Source of the DNA: Trachythela sp. YZ-2020 | Taxonomy: Eukaryota > Cnidaria > Anthozoa > Malacalcyonacea > Clavulariidae | DNA: 64,000 nucleotides | Direction: 5' to 3' | Assembly (NCBI GenBank): GCA_016169945.1 | Contig: JADLSH010000275.1 | Coordinates: forward strand, 167,174 to 231,173 | In this document: positions 9,175 through 17,934 of the stretch, piece after piece | Numbering within the stretch: the first letter of the stretch is position 1 | How the letters are laid out: every line of letters begins with the position of its first letter | The notes under the pieces: generated by a model | The model's database searches: none | Told to the model about the DNA's origin: nothing | Seen by the model: the letters and a program-made list of their open reading frames with translations, nothing else | Made by a program: the position numbers and the translations under genes

Positions 9175-9426
9175 TGTTACAGCTTAACCGCGTGTAATTT
9201 GAATATCACTAATTGGAATTGAATAGCGAAAGTCGTTAAGAAGTCATTAACTGTTGTACATGGGTGAACACATTGTACTTTAACGACATTGCCCAAACGC
9301 GTTTATGCTGAGCTTGTAAGAAACAGGCTTTAACGACACGACAAGCCTGGTTTAAACAAGAGGGCTTGCACATAAATATCGCGCATCAAACGCGTCCTTA
9401 TATATTTTACTAAGCGTTGTTTGAGC
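9175..9426 (+). promoter_or_regulatory. Intergenic promoter region with TTTAACGAC boxes
   Basis: Between the Bcl-2-like gene and the next frame lie CTTTAACGACATTGCCCAAAC (about 9278), a second CTTTAACGACACGAC (about 9329), and an inverse GTCGTTAAG at 9232. A TATA-like TTATATATTTTA sits about 30 bp upstream of the ATG at 9427. The same TTTAACGAC box precedes other genes of the element, which suggests a shared upstream control motif. Function is inferred from recurrence only. Confidence 0.4.
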
Positions 9427-9699
9427 ATGACTATCGACATACTGTTCATCGCTAAGAATCAACTTGTGCTTCGTGTCAATATGTGTGCTTCTAGTTTTGA
9501 GAATAAAATCTTAAAAGAATTGACAGATGAAGAGTTTGAGAAAGGGATTCCCGTTTATGATGACGACGAAGATATATATGTATATACTAATGAAGAGTTT
9601 ATTGAAAAGGTTTGGTACGCGTGTGTCAAGCATGGATATATCTCTGAAGATTACGATATCATGGGAAAGTTTCTTGACGAAATGAAAGTCACTCCATAA
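9427..9699 (+). CDS. Small acidic protein of the Polinton TIR, copy 1
   Basis: About 90 residues from ATG 9427. The frame is also open two codons upstream from a TTG, but ATG is the credible start. It contains an acidic Asp-Asp-Asp-Glu-Asp cluster in the middle and a Glu-Glu-Phe repeat, with no recognisable domain. It is conserved as an intact frame in the right TIR (18882-18610) with only two substitutions. It is not known to me from a named family. Confidence 0.55.
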   Translation: MTIDILFIAKNQLVLRVNMCASSFENKILKELTDEEFEKGIPVYDDDEDIYVYTNEEFIEKVWYACVKHGYISEDYDIMGKFLDEMKVTP

Positions 9700-9744
9700 G
9701 CAACATGCAATGGTATGCTGTGAACGAAAGGTCAAGAAAGATGG

Positions 9745-9927
9745 ACCAAAACAAATATAACTTGTGAACATGATAAATGTACTGAACCGGAATTTGTATG
9801 TCGTATTTGCTACTTACGAACATATTGTCATATTCATTGTCGTGTATGTAATATAGCACATAAATGTAGAGATGATGATTGTATAGAAACACTAGCAAAA
9901 GCTAACAAAATGTATTATTATTATTAA
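9745..9927 (+). CDS. Cys/His-rich putative zinc-binding frame, copy 1
   Basis: An open frame without a clear in-frame ATG encodes about 60 residues. Cys and His recur at short spacing (Cys-Glu-His, Cys-Arg-Ile-Cys, Cys-His-Ile-His-Cys-Arg-Val-Cys, His-Lys-Cys, Asp-Asp-Cys) and it ends in four tyrosines. The pattern resembles a B-box or RING-like zinc site. An ATG upstream (9713) is one base out of frame, so either a frameshift or splicing is involved. Both TIR copies share this arrangement. Confidence 0.4.
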   Translation, partial: TKTNITCEHDKCTEPEFVCRICYLRTYCHIHCRVCNIAHKCRDDDCIETLAKANKMYYYY

Positions 9928-9992
9928 ATTTATTACAAATCTTAAGAGTTGAATTTAACGCACAGTCTCTTAATAAATGTTAGTTTTTCTTG

Positions 9993-10234
9993 TTAATTAA
10001 GGATGGAATCGCCGCATCGTGCATGTTTTCCATGTTGTTCTATTCCGCTCGCAAAGCACACATAGCGATGTAGAATCCCACGGCTGTCGACACATAGCGC
10101 ATGTAATGTTTTGCCTTCCGCGACGCAGTTCACGTTTCCATCTTCGAAAACACCGTAGATGTACGCAGTGATCACAACACGGTGTGGCAATTGCCCTAGT
10201 TTGTCCAAATCGAATTTCCTCTAGACATATATGT
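9993..10234 (-). pseudogene. RING gene, 3' fragment in left TIR
   Basis: On the minus strand this is the 3' part of the RING gene that is complete at 17935-18312. The fragment starts at the TIR boundary (10234), just inside the first Cys-x2-Cys pair. It keeps the His/Cys core and the C-terminal Cys-rich tail. Loss of the 5' end shows that the left TIR was joined to the inner palindrome by a break inside the gene. Confidence 0.75.
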
Positions 10235-10592
10235 TTTTAAGGAAAATAATGTAGAATTAACGCAGGATACTTTACGGTTTTATATAAAACTGCTTTTAGA
10301 AAAGCATGAACATACATATAACTCCATGATATGTAGTATTGTAAGAGATAATGTGTTTGAAAATTTATGTCAAACATATGAAGAGACTAAGCCTTTAAAT
10401 TCTGGTAGAATTATGGCTTACTTGGCTTTAGTTTACAAAGTGAGCGATTTTTGTGACACTGAAACAGTGCGAGAAGCCGTTCGAATATGTGTAGACGATT
10501 TAAAACAATTTGATTTAGCGAGCTATGAAATTAAACTGTCTTGGTTTCAACGCTTAATTTCATGGTTGGTGTTACAGCTTAACCGCGTGTAA
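10235..10592 (+). pseudogene. Bcl-2-like protein, copy 2 (5' truncated)
   Basis: This copy matches copy 1 from about codon 9 onward, and the first eight codons are replaced by the junction with the left TIR. It lacks the 7-bp GGGTTAG insertion, so the frame continues through Leu-Gln-Leu-Asn-Arg-Val before the stop, as in copy 3. That shared state groups the two inner copies against the two outer ones. Translation could only start at an internal Met (10326). Confidence 0.65.
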
Positions 10593-10940
10593 TTTGAATA
10601 TCACTAATTGGAATTGAATAGCGAAAGTCATTAAGAAGTCATTAACTGTTGTACATGGGTGAACACATTGTAGTTTTACCACATTGCCCAAACCATTAAT
10701 TTTCCCCATTGACTTTAAATTGTTTAAGCAGGACAGAAAGACTGAACACATTGTACTTTAACGACAGTGCCCAAACTTGATTTTGCTGAGCTTGTACAAA
10801 ACGGTTGTTAACGACTGGACTAGCCTGATCTTGTAGTTCTCTACGCGGCAAAGTAGGGAGCACACATAGATAGCACAAATTGAAAACTTTCGCTTTGGAG
10901 CAACAACGTAAAAATCGTTGAAGTTGTACTTTAAAAAAAA

Positions 10941-11330
10941 ATGTTGCAAGATGATGTTTACATGGTTGACGAAAGTCGATTATGTCGGAACCCCCTCAAA
11001 TTGTTGGAAGCAATTTACGCTGATACAGTTGCAAATGAAATTACGCAGTTGTGCCAGGAAAACGAATGTAATATAGACGAAGGATGGTAGACGTACGGTA
11101 TAGAAGCTATAGAACGTGTTAATAGCAAGCATTTGGTTTGGGACTCGTTTGTCGAGGCTGCAAGAATACTGAAAATCAATTGCCACGAAAACGTCCTTGA
11201 GCGTTTAAGAGAATTAAAAAAGGTACCAGAACACATGTTCGTTTACGACTTGGAAGAATCGTATCACTGTAGAAAGAGCCACCAATTACAATGCATCCTA
11301 AATTATTTATCTTTTTGGAGGGAGAAGTGA
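10941..11330 (+). pseudogene. Unknown frame of inner palindrome, interrupted
   Basis: An ATG at 10941 opens a frame with helical, Leu/Glu/Cys-containing sequence. It hits TAG at about 11088, then continues open in the same frame to TGA at 11328-11330. The second part contains Ser-Lys-His-Leu-Val-Trp-Asp-Ser-Phe-Val-Glu-Ala-Ala-Arg. The right-arm copy shares the TAG but differs by one base just after it. No family is recognised. A TTTAACGAC box lies about 185 bp upstream, as for the other genes of the element. Conservation of both halves suggests that it was once one gene. Confidence 0.4.
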
Positions 11331-11766
11331 ACAAGTCAAGGATATCGAATGCTCCAATCCGTACGTGGTCAGGCAATATTTCTAGTAAAAAGTAGTTGAC
11401 GTGTTATTATAATGATAAAGAGGTTAAGGCGATAAACTTTTAATTCCACCTTTGGGATAACTTTACTTTACATTAAAAGTTATACGTAAAGCACACTGTA
11501 ACTAAACATTCAGTTATATTAACCGTGTGCATGCGCAATTGAAAATAGAGAAAATATACGTCTTGTCGGTACAATTTTATTAAAATATTATTACACTCGC
11601 ATAGAGTATATTATATCTGTTTATATAATGTAGTTGAGGAAGTCTAGTCTGAATCAGTATTTTCGCCTCTTCAATATAAGCATTGTCTTTAAAAGACGTT
11701 TCAGAAGAAACTTTCTTTTATCAACGGCTGCTTCCAAAGCCTCATCATGATCAAAGTCGTCACTGT

Positions 11767-12218
11767 TTATAAACACATCTCGTGTTCATTACTTTTATGT
11801 ACATGATTCCTCCTAAGCTGTCTCATCCACAATAGACGTTCCAGATAAACACTTTCGAGCTTCTTTTGTAGTTTAGGTAATATCAACGCGTACGCTTGCT
11901 TGTTGGAAGTTTCATCATCAAGACCGTTTTCGATAAGATTCTGTTTTATTTCTTCGTACTCGCTGGCAAATCTTTGTTTTTCCTCTATTAATGGTTTCAA
12001 GGATCACTTTCATCTTCCAATTCAGATCCTGATTCATTTCCATCTACCTCAGAATCTTGTACATTATCACTATTTGACGCTTCGTCATCTGACTCCATGG
12101 GTACGGAATTGTGATCTGTATCCGACTCTTCCTCTCGGAATGGGCAGTATTCGTTTTCGTGTCTGCGCAAATTAAAGCGACGATTAAAAGATTTACCACA
12201 AAACTTGCAGCTCATCAC
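11767..12218 (-). pseudogene. Zinc-finger gene, left copy, frameshifted
   Basis: This is the minus-strand counterpart of the intact gene at 13471-13965. Loss of one G at about 12003 creates a stop right after the acidic segment (Asp-Glu-Ser-Asp-Pro). A three-base deletion follows shortly after, and the frame shifts again near 11790, changing the tail. The zinc-finger half (12218-11999) is still intact. Confidence 0.85.
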
Positions 12219-12417
12219 TCTAGCACTGTTAGTAGCAAATGAGGGATTTTAAGAAAATTATTCATGAGCACTTGCTCTGTTGTATAGCTCATGAATGAGC
12301 GTTGGCGTAGACAAGCTCACGACGACCATCATAATTACTCATACCCCATGAGCACTCTGAAATGCTCATTTTCGTTGAGCAGAGATAAAAGATGGCCCGA
12401 GCAAGACGAAAACATGA

Positions 12418-13270
12418 CAGATGTGTAACTCATTCAGAGACTGGCTACCAGACCTGTAAGAATTTTCATGCCCTATCTACTTTGTCAACAACTCTCCAAA
12501 CGACTGCTGGTTAAGCCGAGTTGAAAAGTACGAAGATATAGTATTTTCAACACTTTGTGGACAAGCTCACGACGACCACTCATGATTACTCATGCCTCAT
12601 GCATGAGTATAGTTGGTCTGTATAGCTCATGAATGAGCATTGACGTAGAAGCTCAACGACAACCACTCATAATTACTCATACCCCATGACCCCCAGAGTG
12701 ACTGTCTTTGAGTGACTTCAACACCACTTATGCCGCATCTAGATTACACTTAAAGGATAAAGCATACTAGATTAGGATATTCATGTCTGCACGGATAGTG
12801 TGCTCATTGGCTCAAAACCAAGCGGTCTTTTTAGAAGACACCAAATAGATTAACCTGAAAACTAGGCTAGGCCGGTTCTCAACTCTGGGCGTAAAATGAT
12901 TTTCGCTTTGCGGTATTGCTTTGTATTGCCAATCAACCCTGTTGACTTTACATTAACTGCTTTTTGGCTCGCTGGGAAGGGGTCGATTGAGCACGGCTGA
13001 ACTACGCTCACGATATGTTATTGAACTTATTCATACAGAACTCATAAAAATACTGACTGGGCTTACAATGTTCATTTACATTGAGCATATATGAGTAGTG
13101 GCCCAAGCTGAACGAAAATAATGTATAGAAGAATAATATAGAAGTTATTGGTGAGAGATGTATGCAACATTACAAGTATTAAATAGAACATTACTTATAT
13201 CCGCAAGTTAATTTCGCTATAGTCGCATCTTGAGAGATTGTATTTTCGTATAATTAAGTCAATTAATGGA
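12418..13270. other. Unique centre of the inner palindrome, rich in CTCAT/ATGAG boxes
   Basis: The 853-bp spacer between the arms has no convincing gene. It and the adjoining arm ends contain many short palindromic boxes: GCTCATGAATGAGC, CACTCATAATTACTCAT, CATGCATGAGTA and GAGCATATATGAG. These recur in clusters around 12265-12365, 12570-12690 and 13320-13430. The density is well above expectation for random sequence by eye. It could be a promoter, replication or recombination region. Confidence 0.5.
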
Positions 13271-13470
13271 TCATGTTTTCGTCTTGCTCGGGCCATCTTT
13301 TATCTCTGCTCAACGAAAATGAGCATTTCAGAGTGCTCATGGGGTATGAGTAATTATGAGTGGTCGTGAGCTTGTCTACGCCAAACGCTCATTCATGAGC
13401 TATACAAGAGCAAGTGCTCATGAGGTAATAATTTTCTTAAAATCCCTCATTTGCTACTAACAGTGCTAGA

Positions 13471-13965
13471 GTGATGAGCTGCAAGTTTTGTGGTAAATCT
13501 TTTAATCGTCGCTTTAATTTGCGCAGACACGAAAACGAATACTGCCCATTCCGAGAGGAAGAGTCGGATACAGATCACAATTCCGTACCCATGGAGTCAG
13601 ATGACGAAGCGTCAAATAGTGATAATGTACAAGATTCTGAGGTAGATGGAAATGAATCAGGATCTGAATTGGAAGATGAAAGTGATCCTTGGAAACCATT
13701 AATAGAGGAAGCAAAACAAAGATTTGCCAGCGAGTACGAAGAAATAAAACAGAATCTTATCGAAAACGGTCTTGATGACGAAACTTCCAACAAGCAAGCG
13801 TACGCGTTGATATTACCTAAACTACAAAAAGAGCTCGAAAGTGTTTATCTGGAACGTCTATTGTGGATGAGACAGCTTAGGAGGAATCATGTACATAAAA
13901 AAGTAATGAACACGAGAGATGTGTTTATAAACAGTGACGACTTTGATCATGATGATGCTTTGTAA
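13471..13965 (+). CDS. Zinc-finger protein with acidic linker, intact copy
   Basis: The 164-residue protein carries a single N-terminal C2HC-type finger (Cys4, Cys7, His20, Cys25; Lys-Phe-Cys-Gly-Lys-Ser-Phe core). A Ser/Asp/Glu-rich acidic stretch (30-73) and a conserved-looking helical tail with Leu-Pro-Lys-Leu-Gln-Lys-Glu-Leu-Glu-Ser-Val-Tyr follow. Similar finger-plus-tail proteins are, from memory, frequent in invertebrate genomes near Polinton-like genes. DNA binding is the likely role. It is followed by no close partner; the next gene on this arm is on the other strand. Confidence 0.65.
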   Translation: MMSCKFCGKSFNRRFNLRRHENEYCPFREEESDTDHNSVPMESDDEASNSDNVQDSEVDGNESGSELEDESDPWKPLIEEAKQRFASEYEEIKQNLIENGLDDETSNKQAYALILPKLQKELESVYLERLLWMRQLRRNHVHKKVMNTRDVFINSDDFDHDDAL

Positions 13966-14331
13966 GCAGCCGTTGATAAAAGAAAGTTTCTTCTGAAACG
14001 TCTTTTAAAAGACAATGCTTATATTGAAGAGGGCGAAAATACTGATTCAGACTAGACTTCCTCAACTACATTATATAAACAGATATAATATACTCTATGC
14101 GGAGTGTAATAATATTTTAATAAAATTGTAACAAGACGTATATTTTCTTCTATTTTCAATTGCGCATGCACACGGTTAATATAACTGAATGTTTAGTTAC
14201 AGTGTGTTTACGTATAACTTTTTAATGTAAAGTAAAGTTATCCCAAAGGTGGAATTAAAAGTTTATCGCCTTAACCTCTTTATCATTATAATAACACGTC
14301 AACTACTTTTTACTAGAAATATTGCCTGACC

Positions 14332-14746
14332 CATGCGGATTGGAGCATTCGATATCCTTGACTTGTTCCCTCCAAAAAGATAAATAATTTAGGATGCATT
14401 GTAATTGGTGGCTCTTTCTACAGTGATACGATTCTTCCAAGTCGTAAACGAACATGTGTTCTGGTACTTTTAATTCTCTAAACGCTCAAGGACGTTTTCG
14501 TGGCAATTGATTTTCAGTATTCTTGCAGCCTCGACAAACGAGTCCCAAACCAAATGCTTGCTATTAACACGTTCTATAGCTTCTATACGCATACGTCTAC
14601 CATCCTTCGTCTATATTACATTCGTTTTCCTGGCACAACTGCGTAATTTCATTTTCATTTGTATCAGCGTAAATTGCTTCCAACAATTTGAGGGGGTTCC
14701 GACATAATCGACTTTCGTCAACCATGTAAACATCATCTTGCAACAT
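14332..14746 (-). pseudogene. Unknown frame of inner palindrome, right copy
   Basis: Minus-strand counterpart of 10941-11330. The first half and the Trp-Asp-Ser-Phe half are both readable, but a one-base difference after the shared TAG puts them in different frames. No domain is recognised. Confidence 0.35.
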
Positions 14747-15091
14747 TTTTTTAAAGTACAACTTCAACGATTTTACGTTGTTGCTCCAAAGCGAAAGTTT
14801 TCAATTTGTGCTATCTATGTGTGCTCCCTACTTTGCCGCGTAGAGAACTACAAGATCAGGCTAGTCCAGTCGTTAACAACCGTTTTGTACAAGCTCAGCA
14901 AAATCAAGTTTGGGCACTGTCGTTAAAGTACAATGTGTTCAGTCTTTCTGTCCTGCTTAAACAATTTAAAGTCAATGGGGAAAATTAATGGTTTGGGCAA
15001 TGTGGTAAAACTACAATGTGTTCACCCATGTACAACAGTTAATGACTTCTTAATGACTTTCGCTATTCAATTCCAATTAGTGATATTCAAA

Positions 15092-15475
15092 TTACACGCG
15101 GTTAAGCTGTAACACCAACCATGAAATTAAGCGTTGAAACCAAGACAGTTTAATTTCATAGCTCGCTAAATCAAATTGTTTTAAATCGTCTACACATATT
15201 CGAACGGCTTCTCGCACTGTTTCAGTGTCACAAAAATCGCTCACTTTGTAAACTAAAGCCAAGTAAGCCATAATTCTACCAGAATTTAAAGGCTTAGTCT
15301 CTTCATATGTTTGACATAAATTTTCAAACACATTATCTCTTACAATACTACATATCATGGAGTTATATGTATGTTCATGCTTTTCTAAAAGCAGTTTTAT
15401 ATAAAACCGTAAAGTATCCTGCGTTAATTCTACATTATTTTCCTTAAAAACATCCAGAATTAGCTGTTCTGCCAT
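15092..15475 (-). CDS. Bcl-2-like protein, copy 3 (intact, longest)
   Basis: The 127-residue frame has the same start and BH1/BH2-like blocks as copy 1, with a longer C-terminus because the 7-bp insertion is absent. It begins at the ATG after the conserved CCAAG. The first 137 bp upstream are TIR-derived, so this copy keeps the native promoter region of the outer gene for a short distance. It is the most complete version of the family in the window. An anti-apoptotic role is an inference from fold-level similarity. Confidence 0.55.
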   Translation of the reverse strand: MAEQLILDVFKENNVELTQDTLRFYIKLLLEKHEHTYNSMICSIVRDNVFENLCQTYEETKPLNSGRIMAYLALVYKVSDFCDTETVREAVRICVDDLKQFDLASYEIKLSWFQRLISWLVLQLNRV

Positions 15476-15643
15476 CTTGGAACAAAATGGCGAACTGTCG
15501 GAAACCTCTCGTTGTTTTAACGTCGTCGGAATGAATCTAATTATAAATGCTCATTAATATGCATAACTCATACTCGGAATTGTTCGGGAAGGAGTGACCG
15601 TAGCGGGTTTCACACCCATGCTTCCTTTTCACGTCGCCCTGGG

Positions 15644-15922
15644 TTGGTGAAAACCGACTGTTTTATTTGCCTAGAGGAGATAAACCGAAATGAACGGTAC
15701 TCATTCGATATGCCGTGTTGTGGACAAGTGATTCACTTGGCATGTTGGCAGCGTTGGAAGAAAGAGCAAGTCACTCCATCATGTGCTATGTGTCGGTCCC
15801 CCTGGAATACGGAGGCCGTATGCTTTCTTTGCTATCGGGCCAAATACTCCCAGATGCAATGGTGGCCTCGGTGTGTTCCCGCGCAAATGCGAATTTGGAA
15901 ACACGTTTGTCAGTTGGGCTAA
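15644..15922 (+). CDS. RING-type protein 2 (5' end missing)
   Basis: The frame encodes Cys-Phe-Ile-Cys-Leu-Glu-Glu, Pro-Cys-Cys-Gly-Gln-Val-Ile-His-Leu-Ala-Cys-Trp and Cys-Ala-Met-Cys-Arg-Ser-Pro-Trp. These are the ligand pairs of a RING finger, followed by a second Cys pair (Cys-Phe-Leu-Cys). It is a paralogue of the RING gene at 17935. No ATG is available in frame before the first Cys; the frame opens from a TTG close to the rearrangement junction at 15587, so the N-terminus was probably lost. RING proteins usually act as ubiquitin ligases; activity is untested. Confidence 0.7.
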   Translation: MVKTDCFICLEEINRNERYSFDMPCCGQVIHLACWQRWKKEQVTPSCAMCRSPWNTEAVCFLCYRAKYSQMQWWPRCVPAQMRIWKHVCQLG

Positions 15923-16062
15923 AAGATTCAAAACAACGGCTCTTTTAAGAGCCACCAAATTTATCAAAAAAAATTATAAACTCAAATTCGATCATATTAA
16001 AATATATAAGTTTATTCACAACTTTATATTAACTACAAATTCTCACATGCACATTTATTAGT

Positions 16063-16812
16063 TTAAAAGTTTGTCAGCCACCCCTGTGATTTCTTTTTAG
16101 CTCTTTTTTTACTTGGTGACACATTTGGAGTGTCGTCGTCCTTTGACCTGTCAGGGTCGTTTTTTTCATAACCGTAAGTTCTAAAGAGCTGTAGTCGTTC
16201 AGGGTTGCGTATTAAATCTTCTGGAAGATTAATTTCCTGAAGACCTTTGGTAAATAATTCAAATCCATTTGGTTTATTATTTTTTCTGTGTCTAAGAGAA
16301 TCGCTAACTAAAGTTGTAATATTTGTATTTGGCATTCTCTCGCCTTGATATTTCAGTTCGCCTTTTTCATTCCAACTTAGAACTTGAGGATTATCCTCTA
16401 TTCTTCGTAAAATCATTTTGGCTTTCGATTGTAGTGTTTTCGGAAGAATCTCAATAATATCGGCAACTCGCTGTCCCTTGCTAATGACCTCACGTGTATT
16501 GGGAGCGCTCGCCGCAGAAATTGAACCCATTATCGCTGTCGATTTTTCGGCATCTCCTGCAAAAGCTATAGGTATTGGTTCTCTGCTCTCAACATTTCGT
16601 TTCGCTTTGAAATGAAGATAGTTCTCTAAAATTTGACTGTAAAGCTTTGCTTTTTCATCTTGGGGAGTGTCATCTCTGTCTAAAACAATTTTCATTTCCT
16701 GATCTAATTGGGCCATCTTTGTCACAGTCGGCGGTGTCGTTAGGCGATGTTGTCTTAAATAATTATCCAAATTATTTTCCGGTAATAATATCATTTTTTG
16801 TGAATGCTTCAT
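16063..16812 (-). CDS. Virion-core-like protein with basic C-terminal tail
   Basis: About 250 residues from ATG 16812 (the frame is also open to a TTG at 16824). Features in order: a Lys-Met-Ile-Leu-Leu-Pro start, a Pro-Pro-Thr-Val block with helical heptad-like sequence, a central Ala/Ser-rich region, a Lys-Gly-Glu-Leu-Lys-Tyr-Gln-Gly-Glu block, and a strongly basic tail (Lys-Lys-Arg-Ala-Lys-Lys-Lys) ending Trp-Leu-Thr-Asn-Phe. Proteins of this layout accompany packaging ATPases in Polinton/adintovirus-like elements and are thought to be minor virion components. It is the third gene of a minus-strand set of three, with its start abutting the stop of the 138-codon gene (16817). Confidence 0.6.
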   Translation of the reverse strand: MKHSQKMILLPENNLDNYLRQHRLTTPPTVTKMAQLDQEMKIVLDRDDTPQDEKAKLYSQILENYLHFKAKRNVESREPIPIAFAGDAEKSTAIMGSISAASAPNTREVISKGQRVADIIEILPKTLQSKAKMILRRIEDNPQVLSWNEKGELKYQGERMPNTNITTLVSDSLRHRKNNKPNGFELFTKGLQEINLPEDLIRNPERLQLFRTYGYEKNDPDRSKDDDTPNVSPSKKRAKKKSQGWLTNF

Positions 16813-16816
16813 GTTT

Positions 16817-17197
16817 CTATTCAATGAGCGATGCTAGTTCTTTTAAAACGGGCCCCAACACTAAAGTAAGAAAGCCGTCCCCTTTTTGAACGATCGTCTG
16901 TCGGCGTTTTTTCAATGGTGTACCTTTGTCGACAAGTAGTCTTAAATGATCTTTGTGCCTAGATAGCTTCCTCTTTTGAACTGCAGACATTTTCACTACA
17001 CTCTTTAAAATATTTAATACGCAATCACAGATTGCCTTAATGCAACTCGGCTCTAAATGTTTTAATATTGCTTTACGCAGCTTCGGCTTTGCTTGGTGTA
17101 AAACTTTAAGTAGGTGGACGTTCTTTCTCATGTGAGCAGACATGGCAAAATAACTGAGCATACAACAATCTTCGCTTTTTATATCACTTTTTAACAT
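16817..17197 (-). CDS. Small basic protein with hydrophobic C-terminus
   Basis: The likely start is the ATG at 17197, which overlaps the ATPase stop by 13-14 bp. An internal Met (Met-Ser-Ala-His-Met-Arg-Lys-Asn) is an alternative. Conserved-looking blocks are Leu-Leu-Lys-Val-Leu-His-Gln-Ala-Lys-Pro-Lys-Leu-Arg-Lys-Ala-Ile-Leu, a Lys/Arg-rich middle, and a hydrophobic Gly-Phe-Leu-Thr-Leu-Val-Leu-Gly-Pro-Val-Leu end. The basic body with a membrane-like tail recalls adenovirus-type core or penetration-associated proteins and is a known companion gene in Polinton-like elements. The exact function is not established. Confidence 0.6.
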   Translation of the reverse strand: MLKSDIKSEDCCMLSYFAMSAHMRKNVHLLKVLHQAKPKLRKAILKHLEPSCIKAICDCVLNILKSVVKMSAVQKRKLSRHKDHLRLLVDKGTPLKKRRQTIVQKGDGFLTLVLGPVLKELASLIE

Positions 17198-17846
17198 AAA
17201 TAACCTGAAACTCGTCTGGAAATATATTTGCACGTAATCTATATTTGTCTTCAGTTTGTGGGTGAAGGTCTATTAAAAGATAGGAATAGGCTTTCTCGGT
17301 CGCGTCTTTATAAGCTTCAATTAAATATTGACCACAACCGGGGTACATTTGGCGGGCAAGGGTTGAAATAACTGTCTGGTCTCTAGGACTTTTAAAAACA
17401 ACCATATAGTGGCAATTGAGCGAACATAACCGCGAAAATTTTCCTTTATTAAACAAAGCTTGCTGTAAAAATATTACTGAAATGGAGCGGTGATGCGAGC
17501 CTTTGGTAAACAAATTTGCTAGTTCTAAATTATCCAATAATTCATTTTGCAGGTCATCAATTATCATTAACGTATGAAAGGACGGATCGGTTACGCCTAT
17601 GATGTCGGGAAACCCCTCATAAAATTGTATCTCTGGTATGTTTTGTCGTATTTCGTCAAAAATAGGTTGATATTCCCCATAACAATATATGATTTGCTCA
17701 ACTTTTCGGTCAATCATTTGAGGTAAGTTTTCAAGAAACTTTTTTACCCAAACGGTTTTGCCTGAGCCAGAAGGACCAGAAATCTGCAGGCAGAAACAAG
17801 CTTTTAGTTTTGGATCCATGCTAGTTTGCCGCAAATGAAAACACAT
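17184..17846 (-). CDS. A32-like genome-packaging ATPase
   Basis: The 220-residue FtsK/HerA-superfamily P-loop ATPase has Walker A Gly-Pro-Ser-Gly-Ser-Gly-Lys-Thr at residues 24-31, Walker B Leu-Met-Ile-Ile-Asp-Asp at 93-98, and the family's Val-Ile-Phe-Leu-Gln-Gln block that follows. Length is in the range of Polinton and poxvirus A32-type enzymes, which drive DNA into capsids. It begins with a clear ATG. It is the first gene of a tightly spaced minus-strand trio with two virion-core-like genes and is divergent from the RING gene (88-bp gap). All catalytic motifs are intact. Confidence 0.85.
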   Translation of the reverse strand: MCFHLRQTSMDPKLKACFCLQISGPSGSGKTVWVKKFLENLPQMIDRKVEQIIYCYGEYQPIFDEIRQNIPEIQFYEGFPDIIGVTDPSFHTLMIIDDLQNELLDNLELANLFTKGSHHRSISVIFLQQALFNKGKFSRLCSLNCHYMVVFKSPRDQTVISTLARQMYPGCGQYLIEAYKDATEKAYSYLLIDLHPQTEDKYRLRANIFPDEFQVIYVKK

Positions 17847-17934
17847 CGATGGTGCTCTAAGTATTTAAAGTTTCAACCAAGCATTTTAACGACCACACTA
17901 ATTTATTACTTTTTAAAACAGACTCAACACAACT
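17847..17934. promoter_or_regulatory. Divergent promoter between ATPase and RING genes
   Basis: The 88-bp gap separates two diverging ATGs. It contains a TATA-like TATTTAAAG (about 17861) and CATTTTAACGACCACAC (about 17882), another instance of the TTTAACGAC box seen before the TIR genes. It probably serves both directions. Confidence 0.5.

Larger units (their letters stand above)
8571..10234 (+). repeat. Polinton left terminal inverted repeat
   Basis: This 1664-bp arm matches the reverse complement of 18076-19739 at very high identity. It contains a Bcl-2-like gene, a 90-codon acidic gene, a Cys-rich frame and the 3' part of a RING gene on the minus strand. Homology ends at TATATG (10234), where the sequence passes into the inner palindrome inside a second Bcl-2-like gene. 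The break therefore interrupts the RING gene and enters the other gene at a short shared ATGTTTTT. Confidence 0.9.
10235..12417 (+). repeat. Inner palindrome, left arm
   Basis: The 2.18-kb arm matches the reverse complement of 13271-15453. Indels are frequent enough to break genes on one side only, so the arms have diverged for some time. It carries the Bcl-2-like gene, an unknown frame, and a zinc-finger gene. The right arm extends 134 bp further outward (to 15587) into sequence that matches the Polinton TIR upstream of the Bcl-2-like gene. Confidence 0.85.
13271..15453 (-). repeat. Inner palindrome, right arm
   Basis: Reverse-complement partner of 10235-12417. It keeps intact versions of genes that are broken on the left (the zinc-finger gene and the Bcl-2-like gene). 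Its outward extension 15454-15587 matches the TIR sequence at 19504-19617 and stops abruptly at TTGTTCGG, where non-homologous sequence leads into a RING frame. Confidence 0.85.
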
